From contig DLMX01000120.1 of the NCBI GenBank assembly GCA_002479405.1, positions 11,823 through 23,591 on the forward strand: a stretch of 11,769 nucleotides of DNA, in the 5' to 3' direction. A program made the translations under genes and the position numbers. Shown here one piece after another: positions 1 through 6,232 of this stretch. The stretch comes from Methylophilaceae bacterium UBA7525. GTDB lineage: Bacteria; Pseudomonadota; Gammaproteobacteria; Burkholderiales; Methylophilaceae. Under the pieces are notes generated by a model. The model did not search any database and was not told the origin of the DNA. It worked only from the letters and a program-made list of their open reading frames with translations. The first letter of the stretch is position 1, and each line of letters starts with the position of its first letter.

Positions 1-625
1 CCATGTGCATGCAGCGCAAGGCGTCGCCGATGCAGCGAAGCTGAAGATGGGCGGCGTCGATATGTTGGTGAACAATGCGGGCATCCTTGATTTCGTGCAG
101 TTCGCCCAGCAGGACCCGCAACGTATCGCGCAGATGATCCAGGTCAACCTGACCGTGCCTCTGCAGCTGACGCGGGCGCTGTTGCCGGATTTCATCGCAC
201 GCAACAGCGGCCAGATCGTCAACATTGGCTCCATTTTCGGTTCCATCGGTTTCCCGCATTACGCCAGCTACAGCGCGACCAAGTTCGCCATGCGCGGTTT
301 TTCGCAAGCGCTGCGCCGTGAACTGGCGGGCCATGACATCGCCATCACTTATGTCGCGCCACGTGCAGTGAAGACGCCGATCAACGACGCGATTGCCACT
401 GAAATGTTCAAGGCGACCGGCACCAATCTGGATGAACCGGAGTTCGTCGCGGAAAAGATTCTGCAGGCCATTGCCCGCGGCAATCGCGATAGCTATATCG
501 GTCAGCCGGAATCGTTCTTTGCCTGGCTCAATGGCTTTTTGCCGAGTCTGGTCAGTCTCGGCCTGAAAAAGCAGACCGAGATCGCCCGGCCTTATGCAAG
601 CCGTACTCAAACCACACCCAAGTAA
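1..625 (+). CDS. Short-chain dehydrogenase/reductase (SDR), 5'-truncated
   Basis: This is the C-terminal part of an NAD(P)-dependent classical SDR oxidoreductase. The reading frame is open to the window edge, so the GTG at 5 is unlikely to be the true start; the N-terminal Rossmann glycine motif (TGxxxGIG) lies upstream. Visible signatures are the NNAG motif (about 71-82) and the catalytic triad Ser (codon 230-232), Tyr (269-271) and Lys (281-283), with exact S-x12-Y-x3-K spacing. A VAPRAVKTP segment follows, matching the position of the PG motif that contacts the cofactor. The C-terminal hydrophobic stretch (SFFAWLNGFLPSLVSLGL) could associate with membrane. Such SDRs reduce or oxidise keto/hydroxy groups, often on acyl or lipid substrates, but the substrate here is unknown. 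It ends 19 bases before the next gene, which has its own strong ribosome-binding site, so the two are probably one transcript. Confidence 0.9.
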   Translation, partial: HVHAAQGVADAAKLKMGGVDMLVNNAGILDFVQFAQQDPQRIAQMIQVNLTVPLQLTRALLPDFIARNSGQIVNIGSIFGSIGFPHYASYSATKFAMRGFSQALRRELAGHDIAITYVAPRAVKTPINDAIATEMFKATGTNLDEPEFVAEKILQAIARGNRDSYIGQPESFFAWLNGFLPSLVSLGLKKQTEIARPYASRTQTTPK

Positions 626-644
626 ACCTGGAGGAGATACCACC

Positions 645-1301
645 ATGAGGAAATTACTCACCGCACTGACATTGATTTGCAGTTTTTCGTTGTTGACTAT
701 TGGTAGCGCGGCCTTTGGCGGCGAATCGTTACCTGCCGACATCGTGCAATTGCAGCATGATTGGGCCAAGGCCAATTACCACACGCCGGCAAAGGCGCAG
801 GAAGAGGCTTTCAAGGCACTGGCCGAACGTGCGCGCCAGATCACCGAGCAGCACGCCAATGCGCCGGAAGCCATGATCTGGGAAGCCATCATTCTGAGTG
901 GCTATGCCAAGGCCAAGGGCGGCATTGGTGCCCTCAAGCAGGCCGAGAAAGCGCGTGATCTGCTGCTGGCAGCAGAAAAGGCAAACCCGCAGGCATTGCA
1001 GGGTTCCGCCTATACCACCCTGGGTTCGTTGCATTACAAGGTGCCGGGCTGGCCGCTCGGCTTCGGCGACAAGAAGAAGGCGCGTGCCTATCTGGAAAAG
1101 GCACTGGAGATCAATCCGAATGGCATAGACCCGAACTATTTCTATGCCGATTTCCTCAACGAGCGTGGCGAATATGAAAAAGCCCTGCAGTACTACGAAA
1201 AAGCCTTGGCGGCACCTGCTCGTCCGGGGCGTGAGGATGCCGATGCCGGCCGCCGCCAGGAAATCGAGGCGGGCATGGAACAGGCCCGGAAGAAGCTCTG
1301 A
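645..1301 (+). CDS. Exported TPR-like protein
   Basis: A 218-residue protein of unknown specific function. The start at 645 is chosen over an upstream in-frame ATG at 594 because 594 lies inside the SDR gene, whereas 645 is preceded by GGAGGAG about 8 bases away and begins a typical signal peptide (MRKLL, hydrophobic core 5-20, likely cleavage near the SAA at 21-23). There is no lipobox cysteine at the cleavage site. The mature part is helical with TPR character: residues about 121-154 (LGSLHYKVPGWPLGFGDKKK region followed by an ARAYLEKALEINP repeat) and 166-189 (YFYADFLNERGEYEKALQYYEKAL). The charged C-terminus (GREDADAGRRQEIEAG) resembles the tail of many small periplasmic TPR proteins. It probably acts as a protein-interaction scaffold in the periplasm. 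The partner is unknown; position suggests the SDR or the envelope genes downstream. Confidence 0.85.
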   Translation: MRKLLTALTLICSFSLLTIGSAAFGGESLPADIVQLQHDWAKANYHTPAKAQEEAFKALAERARQITEQHANAPEAMIWEAIILSGYAKAKGGIGALKQAEKARDLLLAAEKANPQALQGSAYTTLGSLHYKVPGWPLGFGDKKKARAYLEKALEINPNGIDPNYFYADFLNERGEYEKALQYYEKALAAPARPGREDADAGRRQEIEAGMEQARKKL

Positions 1302-1310
1302 TTCCGGGCC
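1283..1310 (+). other. 9-bp perfect GC-rich hairpin spanning the TPR-gene stop codon
   Basis: GGCCCGGAA (1283-1291) and TTCCGGGCC (1302-1310) are perfectly complementary around a 10-base loop that contains the TGA stop (1299-1301). The transcript should form a stable stem here. There is no T-run after it (GGATACCCGC follows), so a standard intrinsic terminator is unlikely. It could act as an RNA stabiliser, a weak attenuator or a chance consequence of coding sequence. It precedes the 66-base gap before the methyltransferase, the largest gap between the SDR and the cytochrome gene. Confidence 0.45.
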
Positions 1311-1367
1311 GGATACCCGCTAGACGAGAAAACCGCAAGATTAAGAGAATCGATAGGACACGATTAG

Positions 1368-2048
1368 ATGAATCAGCAAGCAAGCAGTGAATTGGCGTTC
1401 GCCGGCAAGTACGATGCCGAACACGCGCAGGAATATTTCGAGAAGCACGAGTACGAGTTCTGGCGCAGGCTTTCCAACTGGCGCGATCATCAGATTGCGC
1501 GCAAGGCCCTGCGTATCGCCGGCAATCCGAAGTCCGTGTTGGATACACCCTGTGGTACCGGCAGGTTCTGGGATGTGCTGGCAGAGGATCCTGAGCGCAT
1601 CATTCATGCCAGTGACTATAACCAGACCATGATCGATGCCGGCATGGCCAATCGCCCGGAGCAAATAACACAACGGATTCAAGGATTTCAGGCCTCCGCC
1701 TTCGAACTGCCGGTGCCGGACAATTTTGTCGACAGCATTTTCTGCATCCGTTTCATGCACCATCTGGGTAAACCGGAGCAACGCCTGCAGCTGCTGAAAG
1801 AGTTTCATCGCGTCACCCGTGACACGGTGATCGTTTCGCTCTGGGTGGATGGCAATTACAAGGCCATGCGCCGTCGGGCACAGGACGAACATCGCAAGTC
1901 GCATCCGTATCAGAACCGTTTCCTGACACCGGCCGCCACCATCGAGGCGGAATTCGCTGCCAGTGGCTTCACGGTTGAAGCGCGGCTGGATTTCCTCAAG
2001 TACTACCATATGTGGCGTACTTATGTGTTGCGCAAGAACCAGGATTGA
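1368..2048 (+). CDS. Class I SAM-dependent methyltransferase
   Basis: A 226-residue soluble protein with the Methyltransf_11/25 type Rossmann fold. Motif I is VLDTPCGTGRFWDVLA at residues 57-72, binding the methionine part of S-adenosylmethionine. The acidic residue after strand 2 is D83 (HASDYNQTMID). The motif II/III region is FVDSIFCIRFMHHL (120-133), with HHL at the position where ubiquinone/lipid methyltransferases usually carry HHL or LHH. The C-terminal part (KYYHMWRTYVL) has no membrane segment. The N-terminal 50 residues are helical and charged and may form the substrate cap. The start at 1368 has only a weak TAGGA-like site upstream. The acceptor cannot be read from the sequence; clustering with envelope genes suggests a lipid, glycolipid or quinone-like molecule. 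It ends 5 bases before the kinase-like gene and is probably in the same operon. Confidence 0.9.
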   Translation: MNQQASSELAFAGKYDAEHAQEYFEKHEYEFWRRLSNWRDHQIARKALRIAGNPKSVLDTPCGTGRFWDVLAEDPERIIHASDYNQTMIDAGMANRPEQITQRIQGFQASAFELPVPDNFVDSIFCIRFMHHLGKPEQRLQLLKEFHRVTRDTVIVSLWVDGNYKAMRRRAQDEHRKSHPYQNRFLTPAATIEAEFAASGFTVEARLDFLKYYHMWRTYVLRKNQD

Positions 2049-2053
2049 AGCGG

Positions 2054-2893
2054 ATGAAACCGATGGAATACATCAGCGCGGCATGGCGCCGTACTTTGCT
2101 GCAGAATCATGCCGGCAGTTTTGCCGCGCTCTGGCAGTTGCAACAGGACAACTGGTTCGAAGCACCCAACTACCGCCGCGGCGGCTGGAGCGGCGTATGC
2201 ACGACGGCACTGAACCTGGATGATGCCAGTCAGACGCAGGTCTTCATCAAGCGCCAGGAGAATCATGTCTATCGCAGCTGGCGGCACTTTTTCAGTCAGC
2301 GCCCGACGTTCGAGCGCGAGTATCGCAACATCCGGTTATTCAATCGCTACGATATCCCGACGGCTGGTCTGCTCTACTACGGACAACACCTGCAACAGGG
2401 AAAACAGCAGGCCATGTTGATGATGCAGGCCCTGCAGGGTTACCGGCCGTTGGGCGATGCGCAGACATTGATCACCGCCGGCATGGATCGCGCTGCCCGC
2501 CAGCGGCTGTTTGAGAGCGTGGCGGCGGCCATGCGCCGGATGCATGACCACCGTTTCCAGCACAGCTGTCCTTATCCCAAGCACATCTTCGTCAAGCAGC
2601 AGCCGGATGGCGGCTTCGTGACCCGCTTCATCGATCTGGAAAAAGCGCGCAGAAGATGGAGCAGCAAACAGGCGGCACTCAAGGATCTCGGCATACTGCA
2701 CCGGCACACCTGCGGTTGCAGCCGCACCGACCGCCTGCGTTTCTTCCTGGCTTACCGGCAGGAAACACGCTTGAGCCCGGAATCGAAAAAGATGCTGGCC
2801 ATCATTGCGCGACCGAAAAATTCGCGTACATCAGCGGAGGCAAGTCCGCAGAACGACAGGCAGTTGGTAAATACCATACAGGAAGCAAGATGA
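2054..2893 (+). CDS. InaA/WaaP-family lipopolysaccharide-kinase-like protein
   Basis: A 279-residue cytoplasmic protein of the protein-kinase-like InaA/RfaP/KdkA family. Start 2054 is preferred over the in-frame ATG at 2012, which lies within the methyltransferase; AGGA at 2041-2044 sits 9 bases upstream of 2054. Visible features: a glycine-rich start (RRGGWSGV, 41-48), a presumed ATP lysine in VFIKRQ (K66), a helix-C glutamate candidate in FEREYRN (E88 or E86), an adenine-side segment MLMMQALQGY (121-130), the catalytic-loop equivalent HSCPYPKHIFV (170-180), a metal-binding DFG equivalent FIDLEKAR (D194), and the family tail CSRTDRLRFFLAYR (222-235). The canonical catalytic-loop aspartate is not present at 170-174. 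Family members phosphorylate LPS core heptose or Kdo, or have unknown roles. Its stop overlaps the next start by ATGA, indicating translational coupling to the phosphotransferase. Confidence 0.85.
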   Translation: MKPMEYISAAWRRTLLQNHAGSFAALWQLQQDNWFEAPNYRRGGWSGVCTTALNLDDASQTQVFIKRQENHVYRSWRHFFSQRPTFEREYRNIRLFNRYDIPTAGLLYYGQHLQQGKQQAMLMMQALQGYRPLGDAQTLITAGMDRAARQRLFESVAAAMRRMHDHRFQHSCPYPKHIFVKQQPDGGFVTRFIDLEKARRRWSSKQAALKDLGILHRHTCGCSRTDRLRFFLAYRQETRLSPESKKMLAIIARPKNSRTSAEASPQNDRQLVNTIQEAR

Positions 2894-4875
2894 AATTGAA
2901 TGCAATGAAGAAGCCATTGGAACGCAAGGCCGGTTCCGGGATGGCAAAAGTATCGTTCCCGGTGTTTCTGGTGATGATGGCGCTGATCAGCTGGTTGCTG
3001 CTGAGGCTGGTGTTGTGGCTCGAGGTCGGGCCGGAGGAAATGAGTGTGGGCGAGTCGCTCAAGGTGTTTGCACTCGGTAGCTGGTTCGATGTCTGGACGC
3101 TGGCCTACCTGGTCAGCGTGTTCCTGCTGGCCTCGGCCTTGCTTGGTAACCGTCTGCGGGCAAGCAAGGTGGTTCACGCGCTACGCTGGGCAGTGGCATG
3201 GGTAGTAGTCGCCGCTCTGCTGTTCGGTTTGGTGTCGGAGTATCTGTTCTGGGAAGAGTTTACGACGCGTTTCAATTTCATCGCGCTCGATTACCTGATC
3301 TACACCACCGAGGTCATCGGCAATATACGTGAATCCTATCCGGTGGCATGGATTCTGGCCGCCATTGCCGTGTTGACAAGTCTGATCGTCTGGCTCAGCA
3401 GTCGTTACCTGCGATTTCAGGATGCGCCGCATAGCTGGAGAAGACGAGCAGTAATGTTTGCGCTGGTCGTCTGCCTGCCCTGGCTCAGTAGCGTTGCCGC
3501 CAATCTCGATCAGACTGAACTGGCGGGTAATGCCTATGCCCAGGAATTGAGCGCCAACGGTCTGTTCAACCTGGCGGCGGCGATGCGTCGCAATGAGCTG
3601 GATTACAACCGCTTCTATGCCACCATGCCTGAGCGGGAGGCAACGAAGGTGCTGGCTGATCTGGGCGTCAAACGTAGTGCTGACATGCGTGTCATTCATG
3701 CCCGTGCGGATAAAGATGGCAATACTCTGGGTCCCTTTCTCAAGCGCCCCAGGAATGTGGTCATGATTACAGTGGAAAGTCTGTCTGCGAGTTATGTCGG
3801 CGCTTATGGCAACACGGAAAACCTGACGCCAGAACTCGATAAACTGGCTAGTGAAGGTCTGAAATTCGAGCGCTTGTTCGCTACAGGAACCCGCACAGTG
3901 AGGGGCCTGGAAGCGCTGTCGCTGGGCACACCGCCGATCCCCGGCCAAGCCATCGTGCGCCGGCCGAACAGCGACCATCTGGGCACTTTGGGTGAATATC
4001 TGGAAATCCAAGGTTTCGCCACAGAGTTCGTCTATGGTGGCTACGGCTATTTCGACAACATGAACGCCTACTTTCAGGGCAATGATTTCAAGGTGACGGA
4101 CCGCACCGATTTCGACGAAAAATCCATCGTCATGGAGAATGTCTGGGGCGTGGCGGATGAAAGTCTGTTCGATAATGCCCTGCTGTCGCTGGATGCGGCG
4201 GCTGGCGGCGACCGGCCCTTCTTCATGCAGATCATGACCACCAGTAACCACCGGCCTTTTACTTTTCCGGAAGATCGTATCGATCTGCCGCAAGGTAATC
4301 GGCGCGGGGCAGTGAAATATACCGATTATGCCATCGGTCGTTTCATCGACGAGGCCAGGACCAAACCCTGGTTTGACGATACGCTGTTCGTCATCGTTGC
4401 TGATCATTGCGCCTCGGTTGCCGGCAAGACCCGTTTGCCGGTGGACAAATACCACATCCCGATGGTCTTTTATGCACCGGCACTATTGAAGCCGGGGCGC
4501 TTCGAGCGTCTGGTCAGCCAGATCGACGTGCCGCCGACCTTGCTGGATCTACTGGGGGCTTCCGGTTCGGAACACTTTTTCGGTCAGAACATGTTTACCG
4601 ACGCCCACGTTGCACCACGTGCCTTTGTCAGTAATTATCAGTCTTTGGGATATTACAAGGATGATCAACTCATCGTGCTTTCTCCGAGGCAGATGGTGGA
4701 AGCCTATCGCGTCGATCCGGTCAGCTATGAAGCTGAGCCGGTCAATGCCGATCCGCAACTGGTGAAGGAAGCCATCGCTTATTACCAGACTGCCTCCAAT
4801 GCTTTCAAGAACGGTGGTTTGAAAGAGTTGCCGGTGCTGGCAGCGGTTCCCGCTGAAGAACCAGTGGCGAACTGA
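2890..4875 (+). CDS. LTA-synthase-family (sulfatase-fold) membrane phosphotransferase 1
   Basis: A 661-residue inner-membrane enzyme with a periplasmic alkaline-phosphatase/sulfatase-fold domain. The ATG at 2890 overlaps the kinase stop and follows AGGAAG (2880-2885). The much longer upstream frame runs through the kinase gene and is not used. Five membrane helices lie near residues 21-45, 58-86, 98-120, 150-171 and 187-206. The family motif WEEFTTRFNFIALDYL falls at 121-136. Catalytic residues by analogy with Staphylococcus LtaS: E296 in MITVES, presumed nucleophile T336 in ATGTRTVRGLEA (T334 is the alternative), H454 in SNHRPF, and D505/H506 in VADHC. Relatives transfer phosphoglycerol or phosphoethanolamine from phospholipids to glycans or lipids (LtaS, OpgB, EptA). 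The donor and acceptor here are unknown. The PAP2 phosphatase starts 3 bases later, consistent with handling a lipid by-product such as diacylglycerol or a lipid phosphate (inference). Confidence 0.9.
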   Translation: MKLNAMKKPLERKAGSGMAKVSFPVFLVMMALISWLLLRLVLWLEVGPEEMSVGESLKVFALGSWFDVWTLAYLVSVFLLASALLGNRLRASKVVHALRWAVAWVVVAALLFGLVSEYLFWEEFTTRFNFIALDYLIYTTEVIGNIRESYPVAWILAAIAVLTSLIVWLSSRYLRFQDAPHSWRRRAVMFALVVCLPWLSSVAANLDQTELAGNAYAQELSANGLFNLAAAMRRNELDYNRFYATMPEREATKVLADLGVKRSADMRVIHARADKDGNTLGPFLKRPRNVVMITVESLSASYVGAYGNTENLTPELDKLASEGLKFERLFATGTRTVRGLEALSLGTPPIPGQAIVRRPNSDHLGTLGEYLEIQGFATEFVYGGYGYFDNMNAYFQGNDFKVTDRTDFDEKSIVMENVWGVADESLFDNALLSLDAAAGGDRPFFMQIMTTSNHRPFTFPEDRIDLPQGNRRGAVKYTDYAIGRFIDEARTKPWFDDTLFVIVADHCASVAGKTRLPVDKYHIPMVFYAPALLKPGRFERLVSQIDVPPTLLDLLGASGSEHFFGQNMFTDAHVAPRAFVSNYQSLGYYKDDQLIVLSPRQMVEAYRVDPVSYEAEPVNADPQLVKEAIAYYQTASNAFKNGGLKELPVLAAVPAEEPVAN

Positions 4876-4878
4876 GCC

Positions 4879-5604
4879 ATGATGGTCAAGATGATGGTAA
4901 GGCTGGACACGCCCATGTTCCGGCGCGCCATGCTGATGCTGGCGGTGTCCGCAGTGCTGATGCTGCTTCTGGGGCAATACACCGATATCGATCTGCTGAT
5001 CGAGGATTACTACTACGACGAGCAATTGAAGGCATTTCCCTGGCTCGACAGCTGGTTTGCCAAGGATCTGATGCATGGTTATGTGAAGAACGTCATCATC
5101 AAGAGCGGCTATCTGGTGTTGCTGGTGGTGGCCTGGGATTTCATTCGTCCGTGGAACATGGTCACGCCGTTCGTCAGAAGCCGTTTGCGCTTTGTCGCAG
5201 CGGCATCCCTGCTGGTGCCGACCATTGTGCGCGGCGTCAAGCAATTCTCAGTGCTGCATTGTCCGTGGACGGTCGATCGTTATGGCGGCACAGAACCTTT
5301 CCTGCGTTTGCTGGACCATGTGCCCGAGGGAATGAAAATCGGCCATTGCTTCCCTGCCGGACATGCCACGGTCGGCCTGTGGCTGGCGGCTTTGTGTGTA
5401 TTCTGGCTGCCGCATAAGCCGAGGGTCGCTGCGGTTGTATTCAGTGCGGGTTTGAGCGTGGGTCTGGTATTGGGTTGGGTGCAGCAGATGCGTGGCGCCC
5501 ATTTCCTGTTCCATACCCTGTGGGCCGCCTGGCTGGCCAGTCTGGTTATACTGTTGATGCTGGCGTTTGCCCACAACATATTGAATGAGGAGAAAATGAC
5601 ATGA
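4879..5604 (+). CDS. PAP2-superfamily membrane phosphatase
   Basis: A 241-residue polytopic inner-membrane protein of the type-2 phosphatidic acid phosphatase superfamily, which removes phosphate from lipid phosphates or pyrophosphates. Hydrophobic segments lie around residues 15-32, 71-88, 105-118, 164-178, 185-201 and 214-232. The C1-like motif begins at K121 (KQFSVLHCPW) but has CPW where the classical RP is expected. C2 is CFPAGHAT (157-164), with PAGH for the usual PSGH. C3 is RGAHFLFHTLW (205-215), keeping R205 and H212, but the usual aspartate position is tryptophan or alanine. C128 and C157 could form a periplasmic disulfide. Multiple ATGs (4879, 4882, 4891, 4894) and no clear Shine-Dalgarno make the exact start uncertain. 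It lies 3 bases after the first LTA-synthase-like gene and overlaps the cytochrome gene by ATGA. Lipid-A phosphatase LpxE, PgpB-like and undecaprenyl-PP phosphatase roles are possible alternatives. Confidence 0.85.
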   Translation: MMVKMMVRLDTPMFRRAMLMLAVSAVLMLLLGQYTDIDLLIEDYYYDEQLKAFPWLDSWFAKDLMHGYVKNVIIKSGYLVLLVVAWDFIRPWNMVTPFVRSRLRFVAAASLLVPTIVRGVKQFSVLHCPWTVDRYGGTEPFLRLLDHVPEGMKIGHCFPAGHATVGLWLAALCVFWLPHKPRVAAVVFSAGLSVGLVLGWVQQMRGAHFLFHTLWAAWLASLVILLMLAFAHNILNEEKMT

Positions 5605-6146
5605 CTGCAACAAATCATGCTGAACGTTACAGCCGTCCGCTGGTGTTTTTGCACTGGGTCACACTGGTGTTGCTGCTTGCCGTTTACGGTTTTATCGAGT
5701 TGCGCGAGCTGTTTCCCAAGGGCACAGATGCGCGTGAGCTGATGAAGACCATACATTACATGCTGGGGCTTACCGTCTTGTTGGCGGTCATGGTGCGTTT
5801 ATATTTCAGGGTATCGAGCGATACGCCTGCGATTCAGCCTGCACCCCATTGGCTGTTGCATCGCGTTGCACAGGGTGCGCACATGTTGTTGTACGCCCTG
5901 ATGATAGGCATGCCGATTGCCGGTTGGCTGATGTTAAGTGCTGCCGGAAAACCAGTCCCTTTCTATGGCCTGGAATTGCCGCCCCTGCTTGCAGAGAATA
6001 AAGTTCTGGCGGATAGCATCAAGGCCATACACAAGACTGTTGGCAATGCGGGTTACGTACTGATAGCGCTACATGCGCTGGCAGCTCTATATCACCACCA
6101 TATCCGGCGGGATAACACCTTGGTCCGCATGTTGCCGGGCAAGTAA
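5601..6146 (+). CDS. Cytochrome b561 (CybB/YodB family)
   Basis: A 181-residue four-helix inner-membrane di-heme cytochrome. Helices lie near residues 12-34, 50-68, 88-112 and 147-166. Candidate heme ligands are H18 (FLHW), H52 (TIHYMLG), H94 (GAHMLLY), H144 (AIHKTVG) and H158 (ALHAL), matching the family arrangement; E. coli CybB oxidises superoxide and passes electrons to ubiquinone. The C-terminal YHHHIRRDNTLVRMLPG signature is typical of the family. AGGAG at 5588-5592 is 8 bases from the ATG, and the ATG overlaps the PAP2 stop. Its physical coupling to a lipid phosphatase is unusual for a respiratory-type cytochrome. It may supply electrons to a lipid-modifying oxidoreductase or simply protect the membrane from superoxide; neither is shown here. 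Confidence 0.92.
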   Translation: MTATNHAERYSRPLVFLHWVTLVLLLAVYGFIELRELFPKGTDARELMKTIHYMLGLTVLLAVMVRLYFRVSSDTPAIQPAPHWLLHRVAQGAHMLLYALMIGMPIAGWLMLSAAGKPVPFYGLELPPLLAENKVLADSIKAIHKTVGNAGYVLIALHALAALYHHHIRRDNTLVRMLPGK

Positions 6147-6232
6147 ATTAAGCCTGGATTCAGCTTGATTTTGTAATGTTTGCCTCAATCTGAACATCTT
6201 GACTATTCACCGTTAAACACTGACAGGATCAA

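Noticed and set aside
2656..2889. N-terminal extension of the first LTA-synthase-like protein by 78 residues
   Set aside because: The extension lies inside the kinase-like gene and lacks a signal or helix; the ATG at 2890 has a ribosome-binding site and an ATGA overlap.
3181..4455. A 424-codon open frame on the minus strand
   Set aside because: It is antisense to the first LTA-synthase-like gene, with no recognisable domain or plausible ribosome-binding context.
6147..6232. Possible terminator or promoter in the 86-base gap before the second LTA-synthase-like gene
   Set aside because: The AAGC/GCTT pairing near 6150-6166 is only 4 bp, and TTGACT at 6199-6204 has no acceptable -10 at 16-18 bases; neither is convincing.
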